Below are positions 16,480 through 23,768 of a stretch of 64,000 nucleotides of DNA, one piece after another (within the stretch, counting starts at the first letter, position 1; the number at the start of each line of letters is the position of its first letter). The position numbers were made by a program, and so were the translations under genes. The notes below the pieces were generated by a model that was given only the letters and a program-made list of their open reading frames with translations, was not told the origin of the DNA and did no database searches. Source of the stretch: Variovorax boronicumulans (GTDB lineage Bacteria; Pseudomonadota; Gammaproteobacteria; Burkholderiales; Burkholderiaceae_C); contig NZ_VEDO01000008.1 in NCBI RefSeq assembly GCF_007677875.1, positions 62,001 to 126,000 of the forward strand. Reading direction: 5' to 3'.

Positions 16480-17543
16480 GGGTCGGCTTGTCTTGCGCAG
16501 CGGTCCTGCTGGCGCTGCTGGCAGGCCCGCCCGCGCGGGCGGCGGACGCGGCGCTGCTGGACGCCTACCGCGGCCCGGCGTCCGGCTGGCCGGCCGCGCA
16601 GGTCGATGCCGGCGTCGCCTTCGTCGAACTGGGCCCGCTGCCGCAGGCCCCACGGCCCACGCCGGCGCAACGCGCCCAGGCCGCGCTGGGCCGCGCGCTG
16701 TTCGCCGACCCGCGGCTGTCGGCCTCTGGCCGCATCGCCTGCGCCAGCTGCCACGACCCGGCCCGCGGCTGGAGCGTCGATGCGCCCGTGGCCCTGGGTG
16801 TGGACGGTCGCCACGGCCGGCGCAACCCGCCCGACCTGCGCCAGCTGGCGGCCCATGGGCGGTGGGCCTGGGACGGCCGCGCCCGTACGCTGGCCGCGCA
16901 ATCGCTGGCGCCGTTGACCGATCCCGACGAGATGGGCAATGCCTCGGTGCAGGCCGTGCTGGCACGCCTGCAGCAAGCGCCTGGACTCGCGGCCGCTCTA
17001 ACGCCCGCGACGCTGGGCGAGGCGCTGGCCGCCCATGTGCGGCAGGCGGGCGTAGACCACGACAAGGCGGCACCTACGCGCTATGAGCGCTTCCTACGCG
17101 GCGAGCGCGGCCTGCTCACGCCGCAGGAGTTGCAGGGCCTGCATCTGTTCCGCACCCGCGCGCGCTGTGTGAACTGCCACCACGGGCCGTCGCTCAGCGA
17201 TGGCCTGTTCCACAACCTGCGGCTGTCGGCCTTCGGCGAGCCGGCCGAGGACCGCGGCCGCCAGGTGGTGAGCGGTCGGCCCGAGGACACGGGCGCCTTC
17301 CGCACGCCCAGCCTGCGCCGCGTGACCGAGTCGCCACCCTACATGCACAACGGGCTGTTCGCATCGCTGCAGGGCGTGCTGCACCTGTACATGCGTGGCG
17401 GCGGCGAGGTTTGGGCGCGCAACGCCACCGAGGCGGCGCACCCGCTCTACCCGCACGCGGCCCGGTTGTCGCCGCTGGTCCGGCCGCTGGACCTCAGCGG
17501 GGAGGACCAGGCGGCACTTCTGGCCTTCCTGCGCGCGCTCTAA
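16476..17543 (+). CDS. Dihaem cytochrome c peroxidase / MauG-family protein
   Basis: This 355-residue exported protein has a signal peptide and two haem-binding CxxCH motifs, Cys89-Cys92-His93 (CASCH) and Cys231-Cys234-His235 (CVNCH), the hallmark of CcpA/MauG dihaem proteins. They either reduce peroxide in the periplasm or oxidise a partner protein or cofactor, as MauG does. TESPPYMHNGLFASLQGVLHLYMRGGG resembles the conserved C-terminal segment. The TTG start at 16476 overlaps the preceding stop (ATTGA), which argues for coupled translation with the anchored binding protein. In a sulfur-scavenging setting its electron partner is unknown. Confidence 0.88.
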   Translation: MRVGLSCAAVLLALLAGPPARAADAALLDAYRGPASGWPAAQVDAGVAFVELGPLPQAPRPTPAQRAQAALGRALFADPRLSASGRIACASCHDPARGWSVDAPVALGVDGRHGRRNPPDLRQLAAHGRWAWDGRARTLAAQSLAPLTDPDEMGNASVQAVLARLQQAPGLAAALTPATLGEALAAHVRQAGVDHDKAAPTRYERFLRGERGLLTPQELQGLHLFRTRARCVNCHHGPSLSDGLFHNLRLSAFGEPAEDRGRQVVSGRPEDTGAFRTPSLRRVTESPPYMHNGLFASLQGVLHLYMRGGGEVWARNATEAAHPLYPHAARLSPLVRPLDLSGEDQAALLAFLRAL

Positions 17544-17606
17544 GGTGCGCGCGCCCGGCCGCGGCGCCCGATACGCCGGTGGGCAGACGCAACCGTGCGG
17601 ACGGCG

Positions 17607-17732
17607 TCAATCGTCCGCCAACAGTTCGAGCAGGATGTCGAGGTCGCGAAAGCGCAGCAACGGCATCCGGACCGAAGCGCCGGACGCGAAGGCCTGGCGC
17701 ATCTGCATGGCGAGGGTTTCGAGGTCTGTCAT
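17607..17732 (-). CDS. Small hypothetical protein (41 residues)
   Basis: Minus strand ATG at 17732 is preceded by AGGAG at a good distance and gives MTDLETLAMQMRQAFASG and a C-terminal LRFRDLDILLELLADD. The two halves are amphipathic and leucine-rich. It sits downstream and on the opposite strand of the Crp/Fnr gene promoter at 17951-17964. I do not recognise it; a longer frame from 17951 has no ribosome binding site. Support is the strong Shine-Dalgarno and regular composition, no homology. Confidence 0.45.
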   Translation of the reverse strand: MTDLETLAMQMRQAFASGASVRMPLLRFRDLDILLELLADD

Positions 17733-17950
17733 GGCATCTCCTTCGTCTGGATGGCCACCGGTGCTGACGTGCAGGGCCGTGGCCGTGGTCCGAGAGTGCG
17801 CCTGTGCATTCGGCGCTGGCGTAGGTCGCCACCCAGCGCCATGGCCATCCAACACACGCCCTGCAGGCCAGTGCGTGCGAAGGCACGCGTGGTTGCCCGC
17901 CGACAGACAGCAAACCGCCAGCGCACGAGACTGGTTGCCGCAGGGTGCCA

Positions 17951-17964
17951 TTGATCCAGGTTAA
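17951..17964. promoter_or_regulatory. Fnr-like inverted repeat upstream of the first Crp/Fnr gene
   Basis: TTGAT, four bases, GTTAA. The left half matches the Fnr/Crp-Fnr consensus TTGAT; the right half matches three of five positions of ATCAA. It ends 42 bp before the start codon. The paralogous gene at 19463 has a related element at almost the same distance (19402-19415), which supports function, probably autoregulation. Confidence 0.5.
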
Positions 17965-18006
17965 TGCAGTGCCCAGCGTTCTGCACAAAGATGGGAGCGA
18001 ACCGCC

Positions 18007-18762
18007 ATGTTGACCCGAAACGTGCTCCGCAACCGAACCCAAGACCTCACCGAGGAGGAACGTTCGGTGCTGGAAAATGCCGTCGAGCGCACCCAGACCT
18101 TCGCCGCTGGCCAGACCGTGGTGCACCAGCAGCGCCCCGTGGACACCAGCACGGTGCTCGTGCAGGGCCTCATGACGCGCCATGTGCACACCGACGATGG
18201 CCGCCGCCACCTGGTGGCCGTGCAGGTGCCCGGCGACTTCGTCGACCTGCATGCCTACGTGCTCAAGCAACTCGACCACGACCTGGGTGCGCTGACCGAC
18301 GTGCGGGTGGCGCTGGTGCCGCATGCCGCGCTGGACGCCATCCAGGCCCGTCATCCGCAGCTGGCCAAGCGCCTGTGGTTCCTGACGCTGCTCGATGCCG
18401 CCATGCACCGGCAGTGGGTGATGCGCCTGGCCAGCCTCAGTGCCCTGCAGCGCGTGGCGCATTTCCTGTGCGAGATGAATGCCAAGCTGCTGGCCATCGG
18501 CGAGTCGGATGGCGAGCGCTTCGCGCTGCCGATGACGCAGACCGACATCGGCGAAGTCTGCGGCCTCACGAACGTCCACGTCAGCCGCGTGCTGCGCCAG
18601 TTGCGTGAGATGGGTCTGTGCAGCTGGCGCGCGTCGCAGGTGGTGATCCACGACCCGGCTCGGCTCGCCGCCACAGGCCTGTTCACGCCAGACTATCTGT
18701 ATCTGAACCCCGCCACGGCGCTGCGCGTGGCCGGGCCCACGGGAGATGCCCATGGCCGATGA
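18007..18762 (+). CDS. Crp/Fnr-family transcriptional regulator (paralogue 1)
   Basis: The 251-residue protein has an N-terminal cyclic-nucleotide-binding beta-roll (VHTDDGRRHLVAVQVPGDFVDLHAYV) and a C-terminal winged helix (TQTDIGEVCGLTNVHVSRVLRQLREMG). It has no cysteine cluster near the N terminus, so it is not an oxygen-sensing 4Fe-4S Fnr protein; it more resembles FixK/Dnr-like or other ligand-independent Crp/Fnr proteins. It is about 65-70 percent identical by eye to the protein at 19463. It overlaps the next small gene by 11 bases. Target genes unknown; an upstream inverted repeat suggests self-control. Confidence 0.85.
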   Translation: MLTRNVLRNRTQDLTEEERSVLENAVERTQTFAAGQTVVHQQRPVDTSTVLVQGLMTRHVHTDDGRRHLVAVQVPGDFVDLHAYVLKQLDHDLGALTDVRVALVPHAALDAIQARHPQLAKRLWFLTLLDAAMHRQWVMRLASLSALQRVAHFLCEMNAKLLAIGESDGERFALPMTQTDIGEVCGLTNVHVSRVLRQLREMGLCSWRASQVVIHDPARLAATGLFTPDYLYLNPATALRVAGPTGDAHGR

Positions 18763-18961
18763 ACGCCGCTTCCTCAAACCCTGCGAAGATGCCGGCCAGG
18801 CCTGCGCCGAGGACGGCGTGGTGATCCTGGACGGCCCCGATGGCGTGGCCATCACGATGACCGCCGAGGCTGCCGAGCAGACCGCCGACAGCCTGCGCGC
18901 TGCAGCGCGGCAGGCACGCGAGGATGCCGCCGCCCGACAGCGGAACGGCCTGCGCGATTGA
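18752..18961 (+). CDS. Small hypothetical protein, operon partner of the Crp/Fnr gene
   Basis: The ATG at 18752 lies about 8 bases after a GGGAG Shine-Dalgarno at 18740, inside the last codons of the Crp/Fnr gene. It encodes about 69 residues: an N-terminal pair of cysteines, then DGVVILDGPDGVAITMTAEAAEQTADSL and a basic-acidic helical tail. The DGPDGVAITMTAEAA segment looks like a small conserved domain often beside regulators, but I cannot name it. It ends in ATTGA, starting the next gene. Confidence 0.6.
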   Translation: MADERRFLKPCEDAGQACAEDGVVILDGPDGVAITMTAEAAEQTADSLRAAARQAREDAAARQRNGLRD

Positions 18962-19371
18962 AGCGTCGCGCCTGGGCCCTTGGTGCCATCGTCTGCCTGG
19001 CCCAGGCCGCCGCCACGCCGTGGCTGACGGTCGCCGGCGACCCCGATGACCCGCGCGCCGACACCATCCAGGTGAACCCCTTGTTCATCATGAAGGACGG
19101 CCCGCAGCGCGTGATGGAGGTGCGCGTCAGCCGTAGCACGGAGCGCGCCGCGATGGACGGCAACCGCTTCCGCTCCTTCCAAGCCCTGGTCGCCTTCGAC
19201 TGCGAGGCGCGTGTCGCGCGTTTCATCAACAGCCAGTTCTACAACGCGCCGCTGTGGCGCGATCCCGGCGCCCGCATCGACTACCCCGAGTCACGCGGGC
19301 GGACCGTGGAGTTCCCTGGCTTCTCGCCGAATCCGCGCGACCGCGTGGTGCAGGCCGCCTGCAGCCCTTGA
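18958..19371 (+). CDS. Secreted surface-adhesin-E-like protein
   Basis: The TTG at 18958 overlaps the previous stop (ATTGA) and gives a signal peptide MKRRAWALGAIVCLAQAAA followed by a 115-residue domain (WLTVAGDPDDPRADTIQVNP, an FDCEARVARFINSQFY strand pair, and a final Cys near the C terminus). This matches the Adhesin_E-like domain found in many small secreted betaproteobacterial proteins, whose function is poorly known. Internal cysteines (Cys in FDCEA and the terminal Cys) could form a disulfide. It is the last gene of the Crp/Fnr 1 operon. Confidence 0.6.
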   Translation: MKRRAWALGAIVCLAQAAATPWLTVAGDPDDPRADTIQVNPLFIMKDGPQRVMEVRVSRSTERAAMDGNRFRSFQALVAFDCEARVARFINSQFYNAPLWRDPGARIDYPESRGRTVEFPGFSPNPRDRVVQAACSP

Positions 19372-19401
19372 GCGACGGACCCGCAACAAATCCGGTACAA
19401 A

Positions 19402-19415
19402 TTAACCCACGTTAA
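19402..19415. promoter_or_regulatory. Perfect Fnr-like palindrome upstream of the second Crp/Fnr gene
   Basis: TTAAC, four bases, GTTAA: a perfect inverted repeat with the geometry of an Fnr box (5-4-5). It ends 47 bp upstream of the ATG at 19463. The resemblance to the site at 17951-17964 supports binding by both paralogues. Confidence 0.6.
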
Positions 19416-19462
19416 TGCGCATCACAGGTTCCTGGCCGACCATCGCGGCGCCCAGACTTGTC

Positions 19463-20206
19463 ATGCTGACCCAGAACGTTTTACGCAACCGCACTGCCGA
19501 AGTCACGGAGTCAGAACGTGCCGTTCTCGAGAAGGCCATCTCCCACACCCGCAGCTACAACGCGGGGCAGGTCGTCGTGCGCCAGGACGCCGCTGTCGGC
19601 ACCAGCACCCTTCTGGTCGAAGGCCTGATGACCCGCCACGTGGATGCCAGCGATGGCCGGCGCCACCTGGTCTCCATCCACGTACCGGGCGACTTCGTCG
19701 ACCTGCATGCCTATGCGCTCAAGCAGCTGGACCACGCCGTGGGGGCGCTGACCGACTGCACGGTGGCCGTGTTCCCGCACGAGGCGCTGCGCTGCATCGA
19801 GAAGCAGCACCCGCGCCTCACGCGCAGGTTGTGGTTCTCCACCCTGCTCGATGCGGCCACGCACCGCCAATGGGTGGTGCGGCTGGCCAACCTCAACGCG
19901 CTGCAGCGCGTTGCCCATTTCCTGTGCGAGATGAACGCGCGGCTGCTGGCCATCGGCCGGTCCGACGGCCAGCGCTTCGAGCTGGCCATGACGCAGGCCG
20001 ACATCGGCGATGTCTGCGGGCTCACCAACGTGCATGTGAACCGCGTGGTGCGCCAGCTGCGCGAGCGCGAACTGTGCAGCATCCGTTTCGCGCAGGTGCA
20101 CATCCTCAACCCGCAGGGCCTGGCCCATGCCGGGCAGTTCAAGCCGGACTACCTGTACCTGACCCCGCCCATGGCATCGCGGGCGGTCGGCAGCGGCGCG
20201 TCCTGA
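19463..20206 (+). CDS. Crp/Fnr-family transcriptional regulator (paralogue 2)
   Basis: The 247-residue protein aligns end to end with the paralogue at 18007: VDASDGRRHLVSIHVPGDFVDLHAYALKQLDHAVG and the C-terminal TQADIGDVCGLTNVHVNRVVRQLRERE. It is identical in most of the ligand-pocket surface, with differences in the recognition helix (VHVSRVLRQL versus VHVNRVVRQL), so the two may recognise related but not identical sites. I used the ATG at 19463 because it aligns with the paralogue's first codon; the in-frame ATG at 19415 overlaps the operator. No Fe-S cysteine cluster is present. A small acidic ORF follows. Confidence 0.85.
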   Translation: MLTQNVLRNRTAEVTESERAVLEKAISHTRSYNAGQVVVRQDAAVGTSTLLVEGLMTRHVDASDGRRHLVSIHVPGDFVDLHAYALKQLDHAVGALTDCTVAVFPHEALRCIEKQHPRLTRRLWFSTLLDAATHRQWVVRLANLNALQRVAHFLCEMNARLLAIGRSDGQRFELAMTQADIGDVCGLTNVHVNRVVRQLRERELCSIRFAQVHILNPQGLAHAGQFKPDYLYLTPPMASRAVGSGAS

Positions 20207-20211
20207 ACGGC

Positions 20212-20457
20212 ATGCACACCCCGCGCACCCGCACGGAACTGTTGCGCTGCCGCGAGACCCTCGCGCAGGCCGATGTGTCCGACGAGCTGCGTGAGCTGGC
20301 CGAGGAGTTGCTGGAGCGGTTGCTGGGCATGCACGACGCGCGGCGGCTCAACGGGCCGGTGTTCCTGCTGGCGCTCGACTCGCTGGAACTCGTGCCCGGG
20401 TTGCAGGCCTGTGTCGAGGCGCTGCGCGCAGCGGTCCTGCGCGAAGTGGACGCCTGA
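20212..20457 (+). CDS. Small hypothetical helical protein after Crp/Fnr 2
   Basis: Five bases after the regulator stop, an ATG at 20212 encodes 81 residues: MHTPRTRTELLRCRETLAQ, then DELRELAEELLERLLGMHDARR and a leucine/valine-rich C terminus ending LREVDA. Predicted amphipathic helices, no signal peptide, no recognised family. Same-strand contiguity with the regulator is the main reason to call it a gene; the composition is protein-like rather than shadow-like. Confidence 0.5.
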   Translation: MHTPRTRTELLRCRETLAQADVSDELRELAEELLERLLGMHDARRLNGPVFLLALDSLELVPGLQACVEALRAAVLREVDA

Positions 20458-20489
20458 CGATCGGCAGGCCGGGCGAGCCTGGTCGCGCC

Positions 20490-20557
20490 CATATGCGCGC
20501 TGCGTCTTAGCAAGCGCGAAACGCTTCTACCGGCGTGCCGCGCACGCCGGCACACTG
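20490..20557 (+). promoter_or_regulatory. Promoter region and box before the SfnB-like pair
   Basis: CATATGCG (20490-20497) resembles the GCATATGC box at 15591 and 8430. CAAGCGCGAAACGC (20511-20524) then TTCTAC (20525-20530) aligns with CAAGCGCGCAAATC and TTCGTTGG at 23698-23720, at the same 14-base spacing. CACACT at 20551-20556 is -10-like. The gene starts at 20589. Confidence 0.45.
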
Positions 20558-20588
20558 CCCGGTCCACGGCCTTTCGTGCACCGACACC

Positions 20589-21821
20589 ATGACCCAACAC
20601 CACCGCGCCTGGGGCGCCGCTCCCAGCCCCCGCTACGAGGCCTTGGCCCAGCGCTTTCGCCCCGTTTTCCAGCGCATCCGCGACGCAGCGGTGGAACGCG
20701 ACCTCCAGCACCGCCTGCCGCACGAAGAACTGCACTGGCTGCGCGCCGCAGGCTTCGCCCGGCTGCGTCTGCCCGTGGAACAAGGCGGCACGGGCGCGAC
20801 GCTGACCGAATTCTTCGGCCTGCTGGTCGAACTCGGCGCGGCCGACACCAACGTGGTCAACGCGCTGCGTGCGCACTTCGGCTTCACGGAGGACGTGCTG
20901 AACTCCGACTTCGCGGATTTCCGCACGCACTGGCTGGCGAAGATCGCCGAGGGCCAGACCATCGGTTCGGGCTTCTCCGAGTCCGGCGATGCCAAGGTCG
21001 GCAGCTTCTCCACCCGGCTCACGCGCGACCCGCAGGGCCAGCTGCGCCTGTCGGGCCGCAAGTTCTACACCACGGGCTCGCTGTTCGCCGACTGGATCAA
21101 CGTCGCGGCCGACGACGAGGATGGCAAGCCGGTGCTGGTGCTGGTACCGCGCAAGGCCTCCGGCGTGCAGGTCGACGACGACTGGGACGGCTTCGGCCAG
21201 GCGCTGACGGCCAGCGGCACGGCGCACTTCGACCAGGTCGCCATCGAGCCGGCCTGGGTCAACCCGGCCAAGGCGCGCTTCCCCTACTCCTCGCCCTACT
21301 ACCAGCTCGTGCACCTGGCCTCGCTGGCCGGCATCGCGCGCGCGCTGTCCGAAGACCTGGCCCAGCGCGTGCGCGAACGCACGCGCACCTACAGCCACGC
21401 CAACGCCGAGCGCAGCGCGCAGGACCCGCAGGTGCTGCAGGTCGTGGGCCGCGTGCACGGCGCCGCCTACGCGGCCAACGCCATCGTGCAGCAGACTGCG
21501 CGCGCGCTCGAGCAGGCCTGGCAATCCTCGCAAGTGCGCACGCTGGACGCGGCCACGCGCGAGCAGGCCCATGTGCTGGCCCACGTGGAGGTCGACCAGG
21601 CCGTGCCCGTGGTCACGCAGCTGGTGCTGGACGCCAGCACCGAGCTGTTCGATGCGCTGGGCGCCTCGGCCGCGCTGCGTCCGGCCGGGCTGGACCGCTA
21701 CTGGCGCAACGCACGCACCATCTCCTCGCACAACCCGCGCGTGTACCGCGAGCGCCAGGCCGGCGACTACGCCGTCAACGGCACGCCGCCGCCGACCTTC
21801 TACCGGGTCGGCACGGCCTGA
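20589..21821 (+). CDS. SfnB/DszC-like flavin-dependent monooxygenase, acyl-CoA dehydrogenase fold (1)
   Basis: The 410-residue protein has the acyl-CoA-dehydrogenase architecture: helical N domain (RFRPVFQRIRDAAVERDLQHRLPHEELHW), the beta domain LRLSGRKFYTTGSLFADWINVAADDEDGKP, and a C-terminal helical bundle ending LDRYWRNARTISSHNPRVY. The YWRNARTISSHNP signature is typical of DszC and SfnB relatives, which are FMNH2-dependent monooxygenases, not CoA dehydrogenases. SfnB acts in dimethyl-sulfone and related sulfone use; DszC oxidises dibenzothiophene. The client reductase would be the MsuE-type protein at 5678. ATG at 20589 (MTQHHRAWGAA). The substrate is not known. Confidence 0.85.
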   Translation: MTQHHRAWGAAPSPRYEALAQRFRPVFQRIRDAAVERDLQHRLPHEELHWLRAAGFARLRLPVEQGGTGATLTEFFGLLVELGAADTNVVNALRAHFGFTEDVLNSDFADFRTHWLAKIAEGQTIGSGFSESGDAKVGSFSTRLTRDPQGQLRLSGRKFYTTGSLFADWINVAADDEDGKPVLVLVPRKASGVQVDDDWDGFGQALTASGTAHFDQVAIEPAWVNPAKARFPYSSPYYQLVHLASLAGIARALSEDLAQRVRERTRTYSHANAERSAQDPQVLQVVGRVHGAAYAANAIVQQTARALEQAWQSSQVRTLDAATREQAHVLAHVEVDQAVPVVTQLVLDASTELFDALGASAALRPAGLDRYWRNARTISSHNPRVYRERQAGDYAVNGTPPPTFYRVGTA

Positions 21822-21847
21822 TTTCCTTCGCTGCAACGTTCCCCCAC

Positions 21848-23101
21848 ATGAGCTCCCTCGCAGAACCCGCCAGCCCCGCGCTGCAAGACACCGCCAACCC
21901 CCATCCCGCCCCGCTGGGCCAGGCGCAGCCGCCGGCCACCGACGCGGCCGTGCTGTTCGCGCGCGCCCAGGCCCTGCTGCCGCAGGTGGCCGAAGGCGCC
22001 GCAGCGCGCGAGAGCGCACGCGAACTGCCCTATGCGCTGGTGCGCCGCATCGCCGAAGCCGGCCTGTTGACCTTCCGCATCCCCAAGGCCTATGGCGGCC
22101 CGGGCGGCTCCATCCACGACGTGATCCGCTTCCTGGTCGAACTCGCGGCGGTGGATTCCAACACCGCGCAGGCGCTGCGGCCCAACTACGGCTTCATCGA
22201 GAGCCTGCTGGCCGGCAAGGACGAGGCCGCACGCCAGCTCTGGTTCGGCCGGCTGTTGCAAGGCCAGATCCTGGGCAACGGCGGGCTGGAGCGCGGCGGC
22301 GCGCACGGCTCCACCGCCGCGCGCATCCTGCGCGACGGTGCGCACTACCGCGTCAACGGCACCAAGTATTACAGCACCGGCGCGCTGTACGCCGACTGGA
22401 TCACCTCGCTCGCGCTCGACGAGGACGGCAAGGAGATCGCCTTCTTCGTGCCGCGCGGCCGCGCCGGCGTGGAACTGGTGGACGACTTCGACACCGCGGG
22501 CCAGCGCCTGACGGCCAGCGGCACCACGCGCTTCGTCGACACGCGGGTGCAGGCCGACGAGGTGCGCTCGGGCCACTTCTCGCGCGAGAAGCGCAACCCG
22601 GTCACGCCGCTGTACCAGCTGATCCTGGCGGCCGTGGAGGCCGGCATCGCGCGCAACGCGCTGAGCGACGCCGTGCACTTCGCGCAGAAGCATGCGCGAC
22701 CGATCCGCCACAGCAGCGCCCAGGTCTCGGTGGACGACCCCTACGTGCGCGAGGCCGTGGGCCAGATCGCGGCCCAGGCCTATGCGGCCGAGGCCACGGT
22801 GCTGCGCGCCGCCAGCGCGCTGGACGCGGCCTGGGCCGAGCAGCTCAGCGAAGAGGCGCTGACGCGCGCCTCGGTGGAGATCGCCCAGGCCCAGCACTTC
22901 GCGGTGGCCGCGGCGCTCAAGGCCGCGGAACTGGCCTTCGACGTGGGCGGTGCCTCGGCCACCGACCGGCGCTACAACCTGGACCGCCACTGGCGCAACG
23001 CGCGCACCGTGGCCAACCACAACCCGCGCCAATGGAAGGCCGCCGCGGCCGGCGCCTGGCACCTGAAGGGCGAGCCGCCGCCCACGAGCGGGGCATTCTG
23101 A
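21848..23101 (+). CDS. SfnB/DszC-like flavin-dependent monooxygenase (2)
   Basis: This 417-residue paralogue follows the first by 26 bases. It has an N-terminal extension (MSSLAEPASPALQDTANPHP...) before the conserved domain ESARELPYALVRRIAEAGLLTFRIPKAYGGPGGSIHDV, then KYYSTGALYADWITSLALDEDGK and LDRHWRNARTVANHNPRQW. Both are presumably co-transcribed; tandem copies may form a heteromeric enzyme or act on sequential oxidation states (sulfide to sulfoxide to sulfone). A weak site lies 20 bases upstream. It probably depends on reduced FMN. Confidence 0.83.
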   Translation: MSSLAEPASPALQDTANPHPAPLGQAQPPATDAAVLFARAQALLPQVAEGAAARESARELPYALVRRIAEAGLLTFRIPKAYGGPGGSIHDVIRFLVELAAVDSNTAQALRPNYGFIESLLAGKDEAARQLWFGRLLQGQILGNGGLERGGAHGSTAARILRDGAHYRVNGTKYYSTGALYADWITSLALDEDGKEIAFFVPRGRAGVELVDDFDTAGQRLTASGTTRFVDTRVQADEVRSGHFSREKRNPVTPLYQLILAAVEAGIARNALSDAVHFAQKHARPIRHSSAQVSVDDPYVREAVGQIAAQAYAAEATVLRAASALDAAWAEQLSEEALTRASVEIAQAQHFAVAAALKAAELAFDVGGASATDRRYNLDRHWRNARTVANHNPRQWKAAAAGAWHLKGEPPPTSGAF

Positions 23102-23310
23102 TCCGCAGGCTGTGCCCGAAGAGGTAGATGGCTTTGTTGCATCCGCGGAAACGATGCATTCCCCTGGCGCCGGTTTTTCTTTCGGGCTGCGGATTTCACA
23201 ATTCAACCCATCGATGAGACGCCTGCAAGACGACCCATCGAGGACGAAGACGGGCATGGGGCCCGGCTCCGCCGGATGAGACATCGCAACGCCACTGAAA
23301 GGAATCCATC

Positions 23311-23622
23311 ATGAACAAGTTCATCGCCTCCGCCCTGATCGCCGCCGCCGGTTTCGCTGCCGCCCCCAGCTTCGCGGGCGACAACGCCACCGGTGAAGTC
23401 GGCTACGTGCCGCAAGTCTCCAGCACCGTGAGCGGCCTGTCCCGCGACGCCGTGCGCGCCGAGTACCTGCAGGCCGAGCGCAACGGCACGCTGCCCGAGT
23501 ACGGCGAAGGCGCCGACACCGGTGCCGTCGCCACCGCCAGGAGCACGCTTTCCCGCGACGCCGTGCGCGCCGAAGCGGTGTACGCCGTGCGCCATGGCCA
23601 GCAAGTGGGCGGCGAAGTCTGA
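23311..23622 (+). CDS. DUF4148-family exported small protein
   Basis: The 103-residue protein has a signal peptide (MNKFIASALIAAAGFAAAPSFAG) and two copies of the LSRDAVRAEYLQAER/LSRDAVRAEAVYAVR motif that defines DUF4148. Small DUF4148 proteins are abundant in Burkholderiales and often increase under stress, but their molecular function is unknown. The upstream gap (23102-23310) holds no other gene. It ends in a rho-independent terminator. Confidence 0.85.
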   Translation: MNKFIASALIAAAGFAAAPSFAGDNATGEVGYVPQVSSTVSGLSRDAVRAEYLQAERNGTLPEYGEGADTGAVATARSTLSRDAVRAEAVYAVRHGQQVGGEV

Positions 23623-23644
23623 ACGGCCGCACGCTTGAGGAACG

Positions 23645-23668
23645 AACCGCCTTCGGGCGGTTTTTCTT
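23645..23668 (+). terminator. Rho-independent terminator after the DUF4148 gene
   Basis: AACCGCC (23645-23651), TTCG loop, GGCGGTT (23656-23662), then a run of T. A stable tetraloop hairpin 23 bases after the stop codon at 23622. Confidence 0.88.
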
Positions 23669-23697
23669 TGGGCAGCGTTAGTTGCCGCACGGATAAA

Positions 23698-23744
23698 CAA
23701 GCGCGCAAATCTTCGTTGGCCCGGCGCGGCGGAGACCCTAGAGT
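23698..23744 (+). promoter_or_regulatory. Promoter before the third metQ-like gene and the LLM monooxygenase
   Basis: CAAGCGCGCAAATC (23698-23711) precedes TTCGTTGGC (23712-23720) and, after 16 bases, CCTAGAGT (23737-23744). The last two blocks and their spacing are identical to those ahead of the FMN reductase gene (5612-5620 and 5637-5644), which makes shared regulation likely. TTGGCC, 17 bases, TAGAGT is the sigma-70 reading. Confidence 0.6.
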
Positions 23745-23768
23745 GCCTTGCACCCAAGGAGTCCTCCC

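Noticed and set aside
13793-17086. A 1097-codon plus-strand frame opposite the ABC importer genes
   Set aside because: It runs antisense to the permease and binding-protein genes and then out of frame through the anchored binding protein and the dihaem gene, with composition typical of shadows.
23128-23142. ATGGCTTTGTTGCAT, reminiscent of insertion-sequence ends
   Set aside because: There is no inverted partner, transposase remnant or target duplication nearby.
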